From NCBI GenBank assembly GCA_902806415.1, contig CADCWN010000096.1:1-46672 (forward strand): a stretch of 46,672 nucleotides of DNA, in the 5' to 3' direction. The position numbers were made by a program, and so were the translations under genes. This document shows, in pieces, positions 24,015-32,056 of the stretch. Within the stretch, counting starts at the first letter, position 1, and every line of letters starts with the position of its first letter. This DNA is from an uncultured Thermomicrobiales bacterium. GTDB taxonomy: Bacteria > Chloroflexota > Chloroflexia > Thermomicrobiales > CADCWN01. The notes beneath the pieces were generated by a model. The model ran no database searches. It was not told the DNA's origin and was given only the letters and a program-made list of their open reading frames with translations.

Positions 24015-25154
24015 ATGAGTAGCGCCACCCCGCGCCCGATTCGCCTGGGGATCATCGGCACCGGCCTGGCGGTCGAGCAACTCCACTGGCCCGCGTTGCG
24101 CCAGATGCCCGATCGCTTCACCGTCGCCGCCTTCGCCAATCACACCCGCCCGAAGGCGGAGGGTTTCGCCGGTTACAGCGGCGCGTCGATGGACGATTAC
24201 CACCAGGACTATCGCGAGTTGTTGCGGCGCGACGATGTCGAGACGGTGCTGATCTCCCTGCCGATCCCGCTCAACTATGGCGTCACGCGCGAGGCGTTGG
24301 AGGCGGGCAAGGATGTGATCTGCGAGAAGCCACCAGGGGCGAACCTTGCGGAAGGGCAGGCGTACCTGGCGCTCGCCGATGAGTTCCCCGACCGCACGGT
24401 GCTGGTCGCCGAGAACTTCTTCTATCGCGACGATCTGCGCCTCGCCCGCTCGCTGCTCGACGAGGAGGTCATCGGGCGCTTGCACCTGATGTCCTGGCGC
24501 AACGTCTCGCGCCTGGTGCCGCAGCTCGGCAAGTTCTCCAGCACCCCCTGGCGCCACGAGGCGCAGTACCAGGGCGGGCCGCACCTCGACGCGGGGGTCC
24601 ACCACACCGCGCAGATCCGCCTGCTCTGCGGCGATGTGCAGCGCGTCCACGGCGAGATCCAGGATGCGAACGGGACGCACGGGGGGCCATCCGACCTGAC
24701 GCTGACCCTCCGCTTCGCCAGCGGCGCGATCGGCGGCTACACCGCCTCCTACCCCGAGCTCGCCATCCCGCCCGAGCCAAACGAGATGCGCCTCTACGGC
24801 GAGAGGGGGGTGCTGGTCGTCGCCAATCGGCGCGTCGCGGTCCACCGACCGGACCAGCCGACCGAGGAACATCGGCTGGAGGAAGGGGATGGCGGCTACT
24901 ACAACGAATTCCTCAACTACTACGACGCAGTCGTCCACGGCGAACCGCTCGTCGGCACGATCGCGCAGAGCTATCACAATATGCTGATCATCGCCCGGGG
25001 CCTGGAGTCGGCGGAGCGCGGCGAGGCGCTGACGCTCGACGACGCGCCCGGTGGCCTGGCGGCGACGAGCGTGCCACTCTGGCGACCGCGCGGGGCGTCG
25101 GGGCTGCTCGACGGGCTGCCGGGCCGGATCGTCACGGAGACCCGCGAAGGGTGA
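24015..25154 (+). CDS. Gfo/Idh/MocA family oxidoreductase
   Basis: The 379-residue product opens with IRLGIIGTGLAVEQLHWPALRQM, the dinucleotide-binding fold, and has CEKPPGANLAEG near residue 103, the conserved E-K-P of the family. The second domain includes GGPHLDAGVHHTAQIRLLCGDV, which holds the D-x3-H catalytic pair. It should be an NAD(P)-dependent sugar, inositol or sugar-acid dehydrogenase. Its placement between two aldolases supports a dehydrogenase step on an acid that is then cleaved. GAGAGAGGA lies upstream of the ATG. Substrate not determinable. Confidence 0.88.
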   Translation: MSSATPRPIRLGIIGTGLAVEQLHWPALRQMPDRFTVAAFANHTRPKAEGFAGYSGASMDDYHQDYRELLRRDDVETVLISLPIPLNYGVTREALEAGKDVICEKPPGANLAEGQAYLALADEFPDRTVLVAENFFYRDDLRLARSLLDEEVIGRLHLMSWRNVSRLVPQLGKFSSTPWRHEAQYQGGPHLDAGVHHTAQIRLLCGDVQRVHGEIQDANGTHGGPSDLTLTLRFASGAIGGYTASYPELAIPPEPNEMRLYGERGVLVVANRRVAVHRPDQPTEEHRLEEGDGGYYNEFLNYYDAVVHGEPLVGTIAQSYHNMLIIARGLESAERGEALTLDDAPGGLAATSVPLWRPRGASGLLDGLPGRIVTETREG

Positions 25155-25215
25155 TCGCGCCGCGCCGATGGTCGGCGCGAATGGGAGCGATCGGTAATGA
25201 AGGGAGCCAGATTCG

Positions 25216-26013
25216 ATGGATGGCAAGGGGCTGCGTAAGGCGATGCACGGCGGCGAGCGCGTCTACGGGACGATGACCAGCTTCGTGCGCAATCCCCGCT
25301 GGGCGGGGATCTACGGTCGCCTCGGCTTCGACTATGTGATCGTGGACACCGAGCATTCGCCGACGAATCGCTCGGAGGCGGCCGATCTCGCCGCCGCCTT
25401 CGCGGGGGTCGGGATCTGCCCGATCCTCCGCGTGCCGAATACCCACCCGCACGAGACGATCGAGGGGCTGGACGCGGGCTTCCATGGCGTCCTCGTCCCC
25501 TACTGCGAGGAGGCGGAGGAGGTCCGGGCGGTCGTGGCGGCGGCGCGGCTCCGTCCACTGAAGGGAGCACAGCACGATCGGATTCGCGACGGCAAGGAAA
25601 CCCTCAACGAGGGGACGAAGGCATATCTCGAGCGCCGCAACGCCGACAGCGTGATCATCATCGGGATCGAGTCGCAGGCGGCGATCGACAACCTGGAGAA
25701 AATCTTGGAGGTCGACGGGATCGACGCGATCTTCATCGGCCCCAATGACCTCTCGATCACCCTCGGCATCCCCGATGATTACACCAACCCGAAGTACATC
25801 GAGGCCCACCAGTACATCATCGAGACGGCGAACAAGCACGGCCTCCCCGCCGGGGGCCACATGTTCCGGCAGGATCTCGTCGAATTCTGGATGAATAAAG
25901 GCTCCCGCTTCCTCCTCTACAACTCCGACGCTGCCGCGCTCAGCGAGGGTTATCGCAGCGCGCTGAACAAGTTCCGCGGTGCCGATGTCAAGGAGATGGA
26001 GCAGACGCTGTAG
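25216..26013 (+). CDS. HpcH/HpaI aldolase family protein 2
   Basis: The 265-residue product is a second class II aldolase-type barrel and is clearly diverged from the first. GRLGFDYVIVDTEHSPTN carries the base His, ILRVPNTHPHETIEGLDAGFHGVLVPYCE the Arg, and IIIGIESQAAIDN the metal Glu. GIDAIFIGPNDLSITLG carries the metal Asp. The end, with GGHMFRQDLVEFWMNKGSRFLLYNSD, is longer than in the first paralogue. Substrate probably differs from that of gene 1. The ATG follows AAGGGAG, 61 bp after the dehydrogenase. The gene ends close to an E-family arm and converges on the sugar isomerase. Confidence 0.88.
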   Translation: MDGKGLRKAMHGGERVYGTMTSFVRNPRWAGIYGRLGFDYVIVDTEHSPTNRSEAADLAAAFAGVGICPILRVPNTHPHETIEGLDAGFHGVLVPYCEEAEEVRAVVAAARLRPLKGAQHDRIRDGKETLNEGTKAYLERRNADSVIIIGIESQAAIDNLEKILEVDGIDAIFIGPNDLSITLGIPDDYTNPKYIEAHQYIIETANKHGLPAGGHMFRQDLVEFWMNKGSRFLLYNSDAAALSEGYRSALNKFRGADVKEMEQTL

Positions 26014-26020
26014 GGTTCGC

Positions 26021-26076
26021 GTCCCCCACCCTCCCGCTTCAGGGGAGGGTCGCCGCCGGGGCGGCGGGGAGGGGTT
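26021..26076. repeat. GC-rich hairpin arm, E family variant (copy 2)
   Basis: ACCCTCCC with GGGGAGGGT forms a small hairpin, followed at 26040-26076 by the same 36-bp unit as at 466-501. It lies between convergent genes. Its last bases, GGGGTTA, contain the TAA stop of the sugar isomerase read on the minus strand. Confidence 0.75.
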
Positions 26077-26896
26077 ACCACGGAGGGGGCGGGGCAAACG
26101 CTGTCCCGCCCCCTTTCACGCCCCTTCCCAGGCGCTCGCGCAGATACGCCAGGCTGCGCTCGATCCGCCCGTCGGGATCGCCCTCACCGCGAAACTCGAA
26201 GCAATAGATCAGGCGCTGCGGCAGCGCCTCCAGCGCCGCCATGATCCGGGGCAGGTGGAGTTCGCCCGCGCCGAGCGGCTGCGAGGTCCAGGGGGCCACA
26301 CTCTCCTGGTCTTTCACATGGGCCGAGACCGCTCGCTCGCCGAAGCGGCCGATCGCCGTCAGGACATCCTCGCCGTGGCGCGCGTAGTTGGCGATGTCCA
26401 GGTTCACCGCCAGGCCGGGCAGGCGATCGAGGGTCCGCGCCGACTCGCCGATCGTGCCGCCCGGCATCCCGGAATAGTTTTCCAGCGCCAGGGTGACGCC
26501 ACGCGCTGCCGCATACTCGACGGTCGCCCGCCCGGCGGCCCAGCCCGCCTCGTCCCGCTCGTCCGGGGCCGGGCCCTGGAAGACGCGCAGTTGCGGCGCG
26601 CCGAGCGACCGCGCGTCGTCGATCTCGCCGCGCAGTCGCGCCGCATCCTCGGGGTCGGCGCTGAACAGGGTCGTCGTCGTCGCGTAGGTGACGAGCAAGC
26701 CGTGTTGCGCCAACAACTCGCGCGCGGCGGGCAACTCGCGCCCGCGCTCGCGCCAATACTGCGGGCGGATCTCAATGCCATCCACCCCGAAGCGCGCCGC
26801 CCTGGCGATCACGTCGCTGACGGTGAGCGTATTGGCATCGAGTTCGTCCTCGTATTGCATCACCGAGATCAGGATCGGTCGGCGCGACGCGCTCAT
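26075..26896 (-). CDS. Sugar phosphate isomerase/epimerase (xylose isomerase-like TIM barrel)
   Basis: The 273-residue product fits the AP-endonuclease-2-type barrel. ARFGVDGIEIRPQYWRERG is the early strand, GVTLALENYSGMPGG carries the metal-binding Glu, and GLAVNLDIANYARHGEDV the Asp. VSAHVKDQES carries a metal His, and IYCFEFRGEGDPDGRI the last Glu. Such enzymes isomerise or epimerise sugars and keto-sugar acids with a divalent metal. AAGGAGG precedes the ATG and a TATAAT box lies 41 bp upstream. The last residues GGTAFAPPPPW and the stop run into a GC-rich repeat arm. It probably works with the neighbouring aldolase operon. Confidence 0.83.
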   Translation of the reverse strand: MSASRRPILISVMQYEDELDANTLTVSDVIARAARFGVDGIEIRPQYWRERGRELPAARELLAQHGLLVTYATTTTLFSADPEDAARLRGEIDDARSLGAPQLRVFQGPAPDERDEAGWAAGRATVEYAAARGVTLALENYSGMPGGTIGESARTLDRLPGLAVNLDIANYARHGEDVLTAIGRFGERAVSAHVKDQESVAPWTSQPLGAGELHLPRIMAALEALPQRLIYCFEFRGEGDPDGRIERSLAYLRERLGRGVKGGGTAFAPPPPW

Positions 26897-26936
26897 CGTT
26901 CCTCCTTACGCGCTATCCTCTCGCTACACCGGTGGC

Positions 26937-26942
26937 ATTATA
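26937..26942 (-). promoter_or_regulatory. TATAAT box upstream of the sugar isomerase
   Basis: A perfect TATAAT on the minus strand lies 41 bp before the ATG at 26896. No convincing -35 box is visible at 16-18 bp, so recognition may depend on another factor. Confidence 0.4.
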
Positions 26943-27089
26943 GCGACAGTTGGCGGGCGCGCGTGATCGACAGCGCCCACTATCCAGCAGACCGGGTGTG
27001 ATGCTACTATCTCACCGACGAGCGACAATCGGTGCGGGGGCGACAGCGGCCAGGTGCGACCGCCGTCGGGGGCAAGGCAGGAGGGGCAG

Positions 27090-28199
27090 ATGCTCGGCGA
27101 AGCGCGGCATGGTGGTGTGGACCCGCGCCTGGGCGCGGCACTGGCGGAAGGCTACACCCTGCCGGCCGCCTGGTATACCGAACCGGCGTGGTTCGCGCGC
27201 GAGCAGGAGCAGATCTTCCGGCGCACCTGGCAGTACGTCGGGCTGGCCGAGCAGGTTGCCAAGCCCGGAGATTTCTTCACCGCGCAGGTCGGCACGGTGC
27301 CGATCATCGTGACGCGCGACGAGACCGGGACCGTGCGGGCATTCGTGAACGTCTGCCGCCATCGGGGCTCGATCCTCGTCGCTGAGGAATGCGGCCACGG
27401 CAAGATCTTCCAGTGTCCCTACCATGCCTGGACCTACGGGCTCGACGGCGCGCTCCGCGCCGCGCCAGGGATGCGCGAGGAGGCGAGTTTCGATCGGGGG
27501 CAATTCTCGCTCTTCGGGTTGCGCGCGGAGCTATGGGGACCATTCATCTTCGTCAACCTCGACGCTGCCGCTGCCCCGCTCGCCGCCGCCCTCGGTGAGC
27601 TACCGGCGCTCGTGGCCGCGACCGGTGCCCCGCTCGACCGGATCAGGCGGCGCGTGCGCACGGTCTACGACATCGCCGCAAATTGGAAAGTCGTGGTCGA
27701 TAATTATCTGGAGTGCTACCACTGCCCGGTGGCGCACCCCGGCTTCACGCAGTTGATCGACACCAACAACTACACGATCACCGAGTACGATCTCTTCTCG
27801 ACCCAGGGCGGGGCGCTGCGCGAGGAGAAGCAGGGCGCGGAGAGCCTCTACGACACCAGCGGCGCGGTGCGCGACGGCTTCTACGCCTACCTCTGGCCGA
27901 ACTTCACGCTGAACATCTACCCCGGCCAGGGCAATACTTCGATTAATCTCTTCCTGCCGCTCGGCCCCGATCGGACGCGCGCCATCTTCGAATATTGCTT
28001 CGTCGAGACGGTCGGCGAGGAGGAGGAGCGCGATTTCGTCCGCTTCATCGAGCAGGTGCAGGTCGAGGATATCGTCCTCTGCGAGACAGTCCAGCGCGGG
28101 TTGGGGACCGGCTTCTTCGACCAGGGGAAGTTGATGCTGTGGCAGGAGGGGGCGCTGCGCCACTTCCAGCGGCTTGTCCACCGCTTCGTGACTGCGTAG
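27090..28199 (+). CDS. Rieske-type ring-hydroxylating oxygenase, alpha subunit
   Basis: From the ATG at 27090 (GGAGGGG upstream) the product has 369 residues. The Rieske cluster is C89-x-H91 in NVCRHRGS and C109-x2-H112 in FQCPYHAWTYG. The mononuclear iron site lies in NWKVVVDNYLECYHCPVAHPGF, with H211 and H216 and the bridging acid E208. A Glu here, not Asp, is typical of carnitine/betaine-type oxygenases. NFTLNIYPGQGNTSIN and the C-terminal helix follow. It should hydroxylate or demethylate a small cationic or aromatic substrate. No dedicated reductase or beta subunit is adjacent. The frame open to 27054 is not used. Confidence 0.9.
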   Translation: MLGEARHGGVDPRLGAALAEGYTLPAAWYTEPAWFAREQEQIFRRTWQYVGLAEQVAKPGDFFTAQVGTVPIIVTRDETGTVRAFVNVCRHRGSILVAEECGHGKIFQCPYHAWTYGLDGALRAAPGMREEASFDRGQFSLFGLRAELWGPFIFVNLDAAAAPLAAALGELPALVAATGAPLDRIRRRVRTVYDIAANWKVVVDNYLECYHCPVAHPGFTQLIDTNNYTITEYDLFSTQGGALREEKQGAESLYDTSGAVRDGFYAYLWPNFTLNIYPGQGNTSINLFLPLGPDRTRAIFEYCFVETVGEEEERDFVRFIEQVQVEDIVLCETVQRGLGTGFFDQGKLMLWQEGALRHFQRLVHRFVTA

Positions 28200-28232
28200 C
28201 GGCGACGGACATGCGACCCAATCGGGCAAAAC

Positions 28233-28274
28233 AGGGGGCGGGTCCGGTGCCTCCCCGCACCGGACCCGCCCCCT
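28233..28274. terminator. Strong bidirectional terminator
   Basis: AGGGGGCGGGTCCGGTG at 28233-28249 pairs perfectly with 28258-28274 (17 bp, 8-base loop). TTTGTCT follows on the plus strand, and TGTTTTGCCC on the minus strand. It lies between the convergent Rieske and zinc-ribbon genes. Confidence 0.85.
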
Positions 28275-28326
28275 TTGTCTACCCTATGCCCGGCGCCCGC
28301 CGACGAGCGCGCCGCCGATGGAGACG

Positions 28327-28698
28327 TTAGTAACGATCGTTGCCGTAGCCGCCGCCGAAGCCCGCCGGCTGCCGCCGCGTGGCGAAGCAGTCGGAGCAGT
28401 AGACCGGCTTGTCGCCGCGCGGCTGGAAGGGGACCTGGGTCTCCTTGCCGCACTCGCTGCAGATCGTCGCGAACATCTGGCGCTGTGGGCGGTCGTAGCC
28501 GCCGCCGGCGCTGTAGCCGCCACCACCGCCGGCGTAACCGCCACCGCCCTGCTGCGCCTTGCGCGCGCGACGGCAGTCGGGGCAGCGACCCGGCTGGTTC
28601 ACCAGCCCGCGCTGCGCGTAGAACTCCTGCTCACCGGCAGTCCAGATGAACTCCTGCCCGCAATCGCGGCACTCCAGGGACTTGTCCTGATAGCTCAA
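28327..28698 (-). CDS. Zinc-ribbon domain protein
   Basis: The product has about 123 residues with a TTG start at 28698 after AAAGGG, giving LSYQDKSLECRDCGQEFIWT. An alternative TTG at 28731 adds 11 residues. Two CxxC pairs come first (CRDC, CPDC, with GEQEFYAQRGLVNQPGRCPDCRRARK between them). A Gly/Tyr-rich linker (GGGGYAGGGGGYSAGGGYD) leads to a second ribbon with CSEC and CSDC. The first half matches small zinc-binding proteins common in Chloroflexota and related phyla, of unknown role. The Gly-rich linker suggests RNA- or protein-binding flexibility. It could be a translation-linked zinc ribbon. No promoter is convincing. Confidence 0.75.
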   Translation of the reverse strand: MSYQDKSLECRDCGQEFIWTAGEQEFYAQRGLVNQPGRCPDCRRARKAQQGGGGYAGGGGGYSAGGGYDRPQRQMFATICSECGKETQVPFQPRGDKPVYCSDCFATRRQPAGFGGGYGNDRY

Positions 28699-28942
28699 CT
28701 CCGCACCCTTTCGAGAGAAACAGACATCCAACCGAGTTGGAATAGTTCGACTGCGGGACGAGTCTAGCAGGACGGTCGGGGAGCCCCGCCCGGCATCTAC
28801 GTGCGCGCAAGGTCAACTAGTCCGACTAGGACGATAACATACCCTTAACAATTCCGCAAGAGGTTTGCGCCGTGAGGATACGGAATCGCGACGGTCCGAG
28901 CGCATTGCTGTCTGACAATAGATCATATTCGCCAAGAAATGA

Positions 28943-31008
28943 TTACGGGACGGCGAATTCGCCGAGAACAACGCCGCTCGGCCCGAGCGGCTCACCCCCG
29001 GCGGCGACCCCCGGCACGACCACCTTGGTCGTCTTTTCTTCCCACGAGACGGTCAGGGTGTAGTCCCCAGGGGCCAGATCGGCGGGGAGCGCGAGGCGCG
29101 GGTGATCGCGCACCCGATCGCCAACCTGCCAGAGGCGCGGCGCGGCGATGTCGGCGAGCGGATACTTGCGCCACTCGGCGACGACCCGCCCGCCCGCGTC
29201 GCGCGCGCGCAGGACGGGCAGCACATCGCCGGGAACCGGCGCGAGTACATCCCAGGTCAAGTCGGCGGCGAGCACGTTGCCCTCGGCGATCATCCGCCCG
29301 TCCCGCAGGGCGAGCGCCCCGCCGAAGCGCGGCCCCGTCACCTGCCGGTCGGCCCCGCCCGGTAGCAGCCTGCCGACCCCGCGAACGCGCGCCCCTTCCG
29401 GCAACATCTCAACGAGGAAAACCGAGTCAACCCGACGGGCGAGCGCCGCAAACTCATCGAGAGTCGCCGGGCCACCGTGGGTATTAAAATCGTACTTCCA
29501 GCCATTCACATCGGGGTAATAGCCGCGCGATTCAAGCGGCGGCTGCACGCCACGGTGGATGTAGACCGAGCGACCGAGCCCGACATAGCCGGGCAGGGCG
29601 GTCAGCCCGACATGGCCGACCGGATACTCGGGAACCTTCGGAGCGAACCAGGCGGGGACATTGAGGAAAAGGAGCGGGCGATCACCGTGCGCCGCGCCGA
29701 CGTCGGCGACGGCGTGGACGAGGGTCGTCCCCTCGGCCCACATGTCGCGGCGCACGGCGATGAAGCTGAGGCTCTGGACCGTCACGCCGAGCAGCAGGAG
29801 GAGCGAGACCCCGCGCCAGGCCCAGGTGATCGCGCGCCGCGGGAAGCGCAACGAGGGGAGCAACCCCCAGAGGGCGGCGATCGCCGGGGCGGCGGGGTAG
29901 AGGAGGCGCGGGGCGTCCTCCAGATAGGCCCAACTGAGGACCGCCCAGGCGGGGAAGAGGACGATCGCCGCCGCGCCAAGCGCCACCAACGGCGTGCGCG
30001 GATGCCGACCGACAGCGTAGAGGGCGACCAGCACCAGCAGGGTCGCGACGATCACGGGCCAGAGCGCATTGATGGGGTCGAAGCCGAAGCGCGCACCGAG
30101 ACCCTTCAGCTGCGCCGCCACCGGCCAGATCGTCCCCTGGAGGAAGTAGCGCGCGTTCGGGAGCAGCGACGCGGGCGACCACCTTTCGGGGCGATCGAAC
30201 TTCGGCACGGTCGTCCAAACGAGCAGGAAGAGCCCGGTGGCGGCGGCGTAGGGGAAAACGCGGAGCGCGGAGCGCGGAATTTGTCCTCTCGCAGACTCAG
30301 CAGGAGTTCGAGGCCCATGATCAGCGGCAGGATGACAACGCCGCTCTCGTGCGTCCACAGACCAACAACGGCCGCCAGCAAGGACCCGGCATAGCGGAAG
30401 TCTGCTCCCCCCCCGGCGGCCATCTCATTCCGCGTTCCGCGTTCCGCGCTCCGCGTTCTCGCGTCGTGATACAGCAAAAGCGCGAGTAACAATGCGGCGG
30501 TCATCAATGGATGGAAGAGGGTGTGCGCGCCAATCGCGGCCTGGTAGCTGAAGGGATAGGTGATGAAGAGGATCGCGGCGACGACACACCAATAGTTGCC
30601 GGTGAGGCGGCGCAGCAGGAGGTAGAGGAACCACGCCGCTAGGATGTGGCAGAGCAGGGTCAGGCCGTGCAGCGCCCCCTCGCTGTAGCGCCCCTGGATC
30701 GCGCGCAGCCCCTTCCAGAGAACGAACGGGATCGGGCGGTAGTAGGCGTACCCTTCCGACGAGCTGAAGAGCGACCAGACCGAGCGGCCTTCGGCGCGCG
30801 GCAGATCGAGCGGATCATCGAAGGTGAAGGCGAAGCGCAACGACTCGCCGTAGACGAACGCGGTCAGGAGCGCGCAGAGGAGCAGCACGCCGAGCGACAC
30901 CGCCCGGTCGAGCGCCCTGGTCGTCAGGCCCGTCGGCACGAGCGGGCGCGATTGCGCGACGCCATCTCCATCGAGTGAAGATTGCGCCCGCTCACCGCCG
31001 ATCGCCAA
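28943..31008 (-). pseudogene. Frameshifted GT-C membrane glycosyltransferase, possibly phase-variable
   Basis: Two frames together encode one protein. The N-terminal frame (31008 to about 30257, TTG start behind GGGGGAG) has FAFTFDDPLDLPRAEG, the acidic first-loop motif of GT39/ArnT-like enzymes, then helices up to ESGVVILPLIMGLELLLSL. The C-terminal frame (to 28943) continues PYAAATGLFLLVWTTV, more helices and a soluble end with SWEEKTTKVVVPGVAAGG. The two frames overlap at the repeat arm 30257-30280, which has three heptads. The partner arm at 30427-30458 has four. Adding one 7-nt unit to the first arm restores a single 690-residue frame. The enzyme should move a sugar from a polyprenyl donor outside the membrane. 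A sequencing collapse in the repeat is the main alternative. Confidence 0.75.
30257..30458. repeat. Heptad inverted arms inside the glycosyltransferase gene
   Basis: The arm at 30257-30280 is AACGCGG, AGCGCGG, AGCGCGG, AAT. The inverse of 30427-30458 is AACGCGG, AGCGCGG, AACGCGG, AACGCGG, AAT. The 146 bp between them encode a normal membrane segment of the host protein (LLAAVVGLWTHESGVVILP). Host sequence between the arms means they are not the ends of a transposed insert but arose, or were added, around existing coding sequence. Confidence 0.88.
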
Positions 31009-31056
31009 AGCTCTCCCCCGCCGCTGAAGCCCGCCCCACCGCAGCGGGATAATAGC

Positions 31057-31860
31057 TCACTCGCTCGGCTGATCACCATCAGCCTCTAGAACGCGCGTGG
31101 GTGGCGTGCGGTGTCGCGGCACGGTAGACGCGCGCCGCGTGACGTAGTAGTCGCAGCAGTCGGTGAGCGGGCAACGCTCGCAGCGCGGTTGGCCGTAGAC
31201 GCAGGGGTTCTGGCCGTGCTTCAGGAAGGCGCGGTGGAAGTCGTAGATGATTTGCGGGTCGGGTGGCAAGAGCGCGCCCAGGAGCTCGTGCGCGTGCTCC
31301 GCCGTCACCTTCGGCCCGAGCAGCCCGAGGCGGATCGACACCCGGTGGACGTGGGTATCGACCGGCAGGATCGGCTTGCGGCAGGTGAAGAGGAGGACAC
31401 AAGCGATCGTCTTCGGCCCGACCCCTTCGAGCCGCCCGAGCCAGGCGGCTGCCTCCGTCGTGGGGAGGTCGCGGAGGAAGTCGAGCGAGAGTTCGCCGCG
31501 CTCGGCGGTGATCCGGCGCATGATCGCCTGGAGACGCGGCGCTTTCAACTCGGGCCAGTTCACCGCCGCGATCGTCTCCTCCACCTCCGCCGTCGGCGCG
31601 TCGCGCACCGTGGCCCAATCGCCGAAGCACGCCAGCAGCGCCAGGTAGGCGGCGTAGGTCTGCTCGTTGCGCGTGCGGTGCGAGAGGAGGATATCGACGA
31701 GCATGCTGAGCGGGTCTTTGTCGGAGAAGTGCGCGTGGCCGTGGCGCGCGACCAGGCGCTCGGTGACAACGCCCGCCTTCTCGGCCAGCGCCGCCAGATC
31801 GGCAGTCGGGTAGCCCCAGTCGCCGGTGGCTGTCCGTCGGGATACCTTAACATTCGCCAT
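31057..31860 (-). CDS. nth: Endonuclease III family DNA glycosylase
   Basis: The 267-residue product has the helix-hairpin-helix-GPD fold: LVDILLSHRTRNEQT (about 54-68), LEGVGPKTIACVLL with the catalytic lysine K150, and LPVDTHVHRV with D168. The iron-sulphur loop is C220-x6-C227-x2-C230-x5-C236. It should remove oxidised pyrimidines and nick abasic sites. A serine-histidine (SHRT) replaces the usual SAQATD at the damage-probing loop, so the substrate range may differ from E. coli Nth. An extra C-terminal tail of 30 residues is basic then acidic. The ATG at 31860 has an AGAGGGATGGG region upstream. Confidence 0.88.
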   Translation of the reverse strand: MANVKVSRRTATGDWGYPTADLAALAEKAGVVTERLVARHGHAHFSDKDPLSMLVDILLSHRTRNEQTYAAYLALLACFGDWATVRDAPTAEVEETIAAVNWPELKAPRLQAIMRRITAERGELSLDFLRDLPTTEAAAWLGRLEGVGPKTIACVLLFTCRKPILPVDTHVHRVSIRLGLLGPKVTAEHAHELLGALLPPDPQIIYDFHRAFLKHGQNPCVYGQPRCERCPLTDCCDYYVTRRASTVPRHRTPPTRVLEADGDQPSE

Positions 31861-32056
31861 GCGCCCATCCCTCTCGGCTACGTCCCCCGGCGACGCGAAT
31901 TGCTATGCAAGCGGCGTTCCGCTGGATAGCACGATGGGGCGGGTGCGCGGCCCCGGCCCCGCCGATCGCGATGGGCTATCATTAGCCACAGAACAGAGGC
32001 TGCGCGAGCGATGTGGCGAGATGATCGCGAGTGCGCTACGGGAGGGGAGCGAGACG

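Noticed and set aside
30106-31008. Two independent genes in place of one split glycosyltransferase
   Set aside because: The helices and length of the two frames are complementary, the break is at a repeat arm, and one 7-nt unit rejoins them with no stop. The second frame alone lacks a plausible ribosome site and start.
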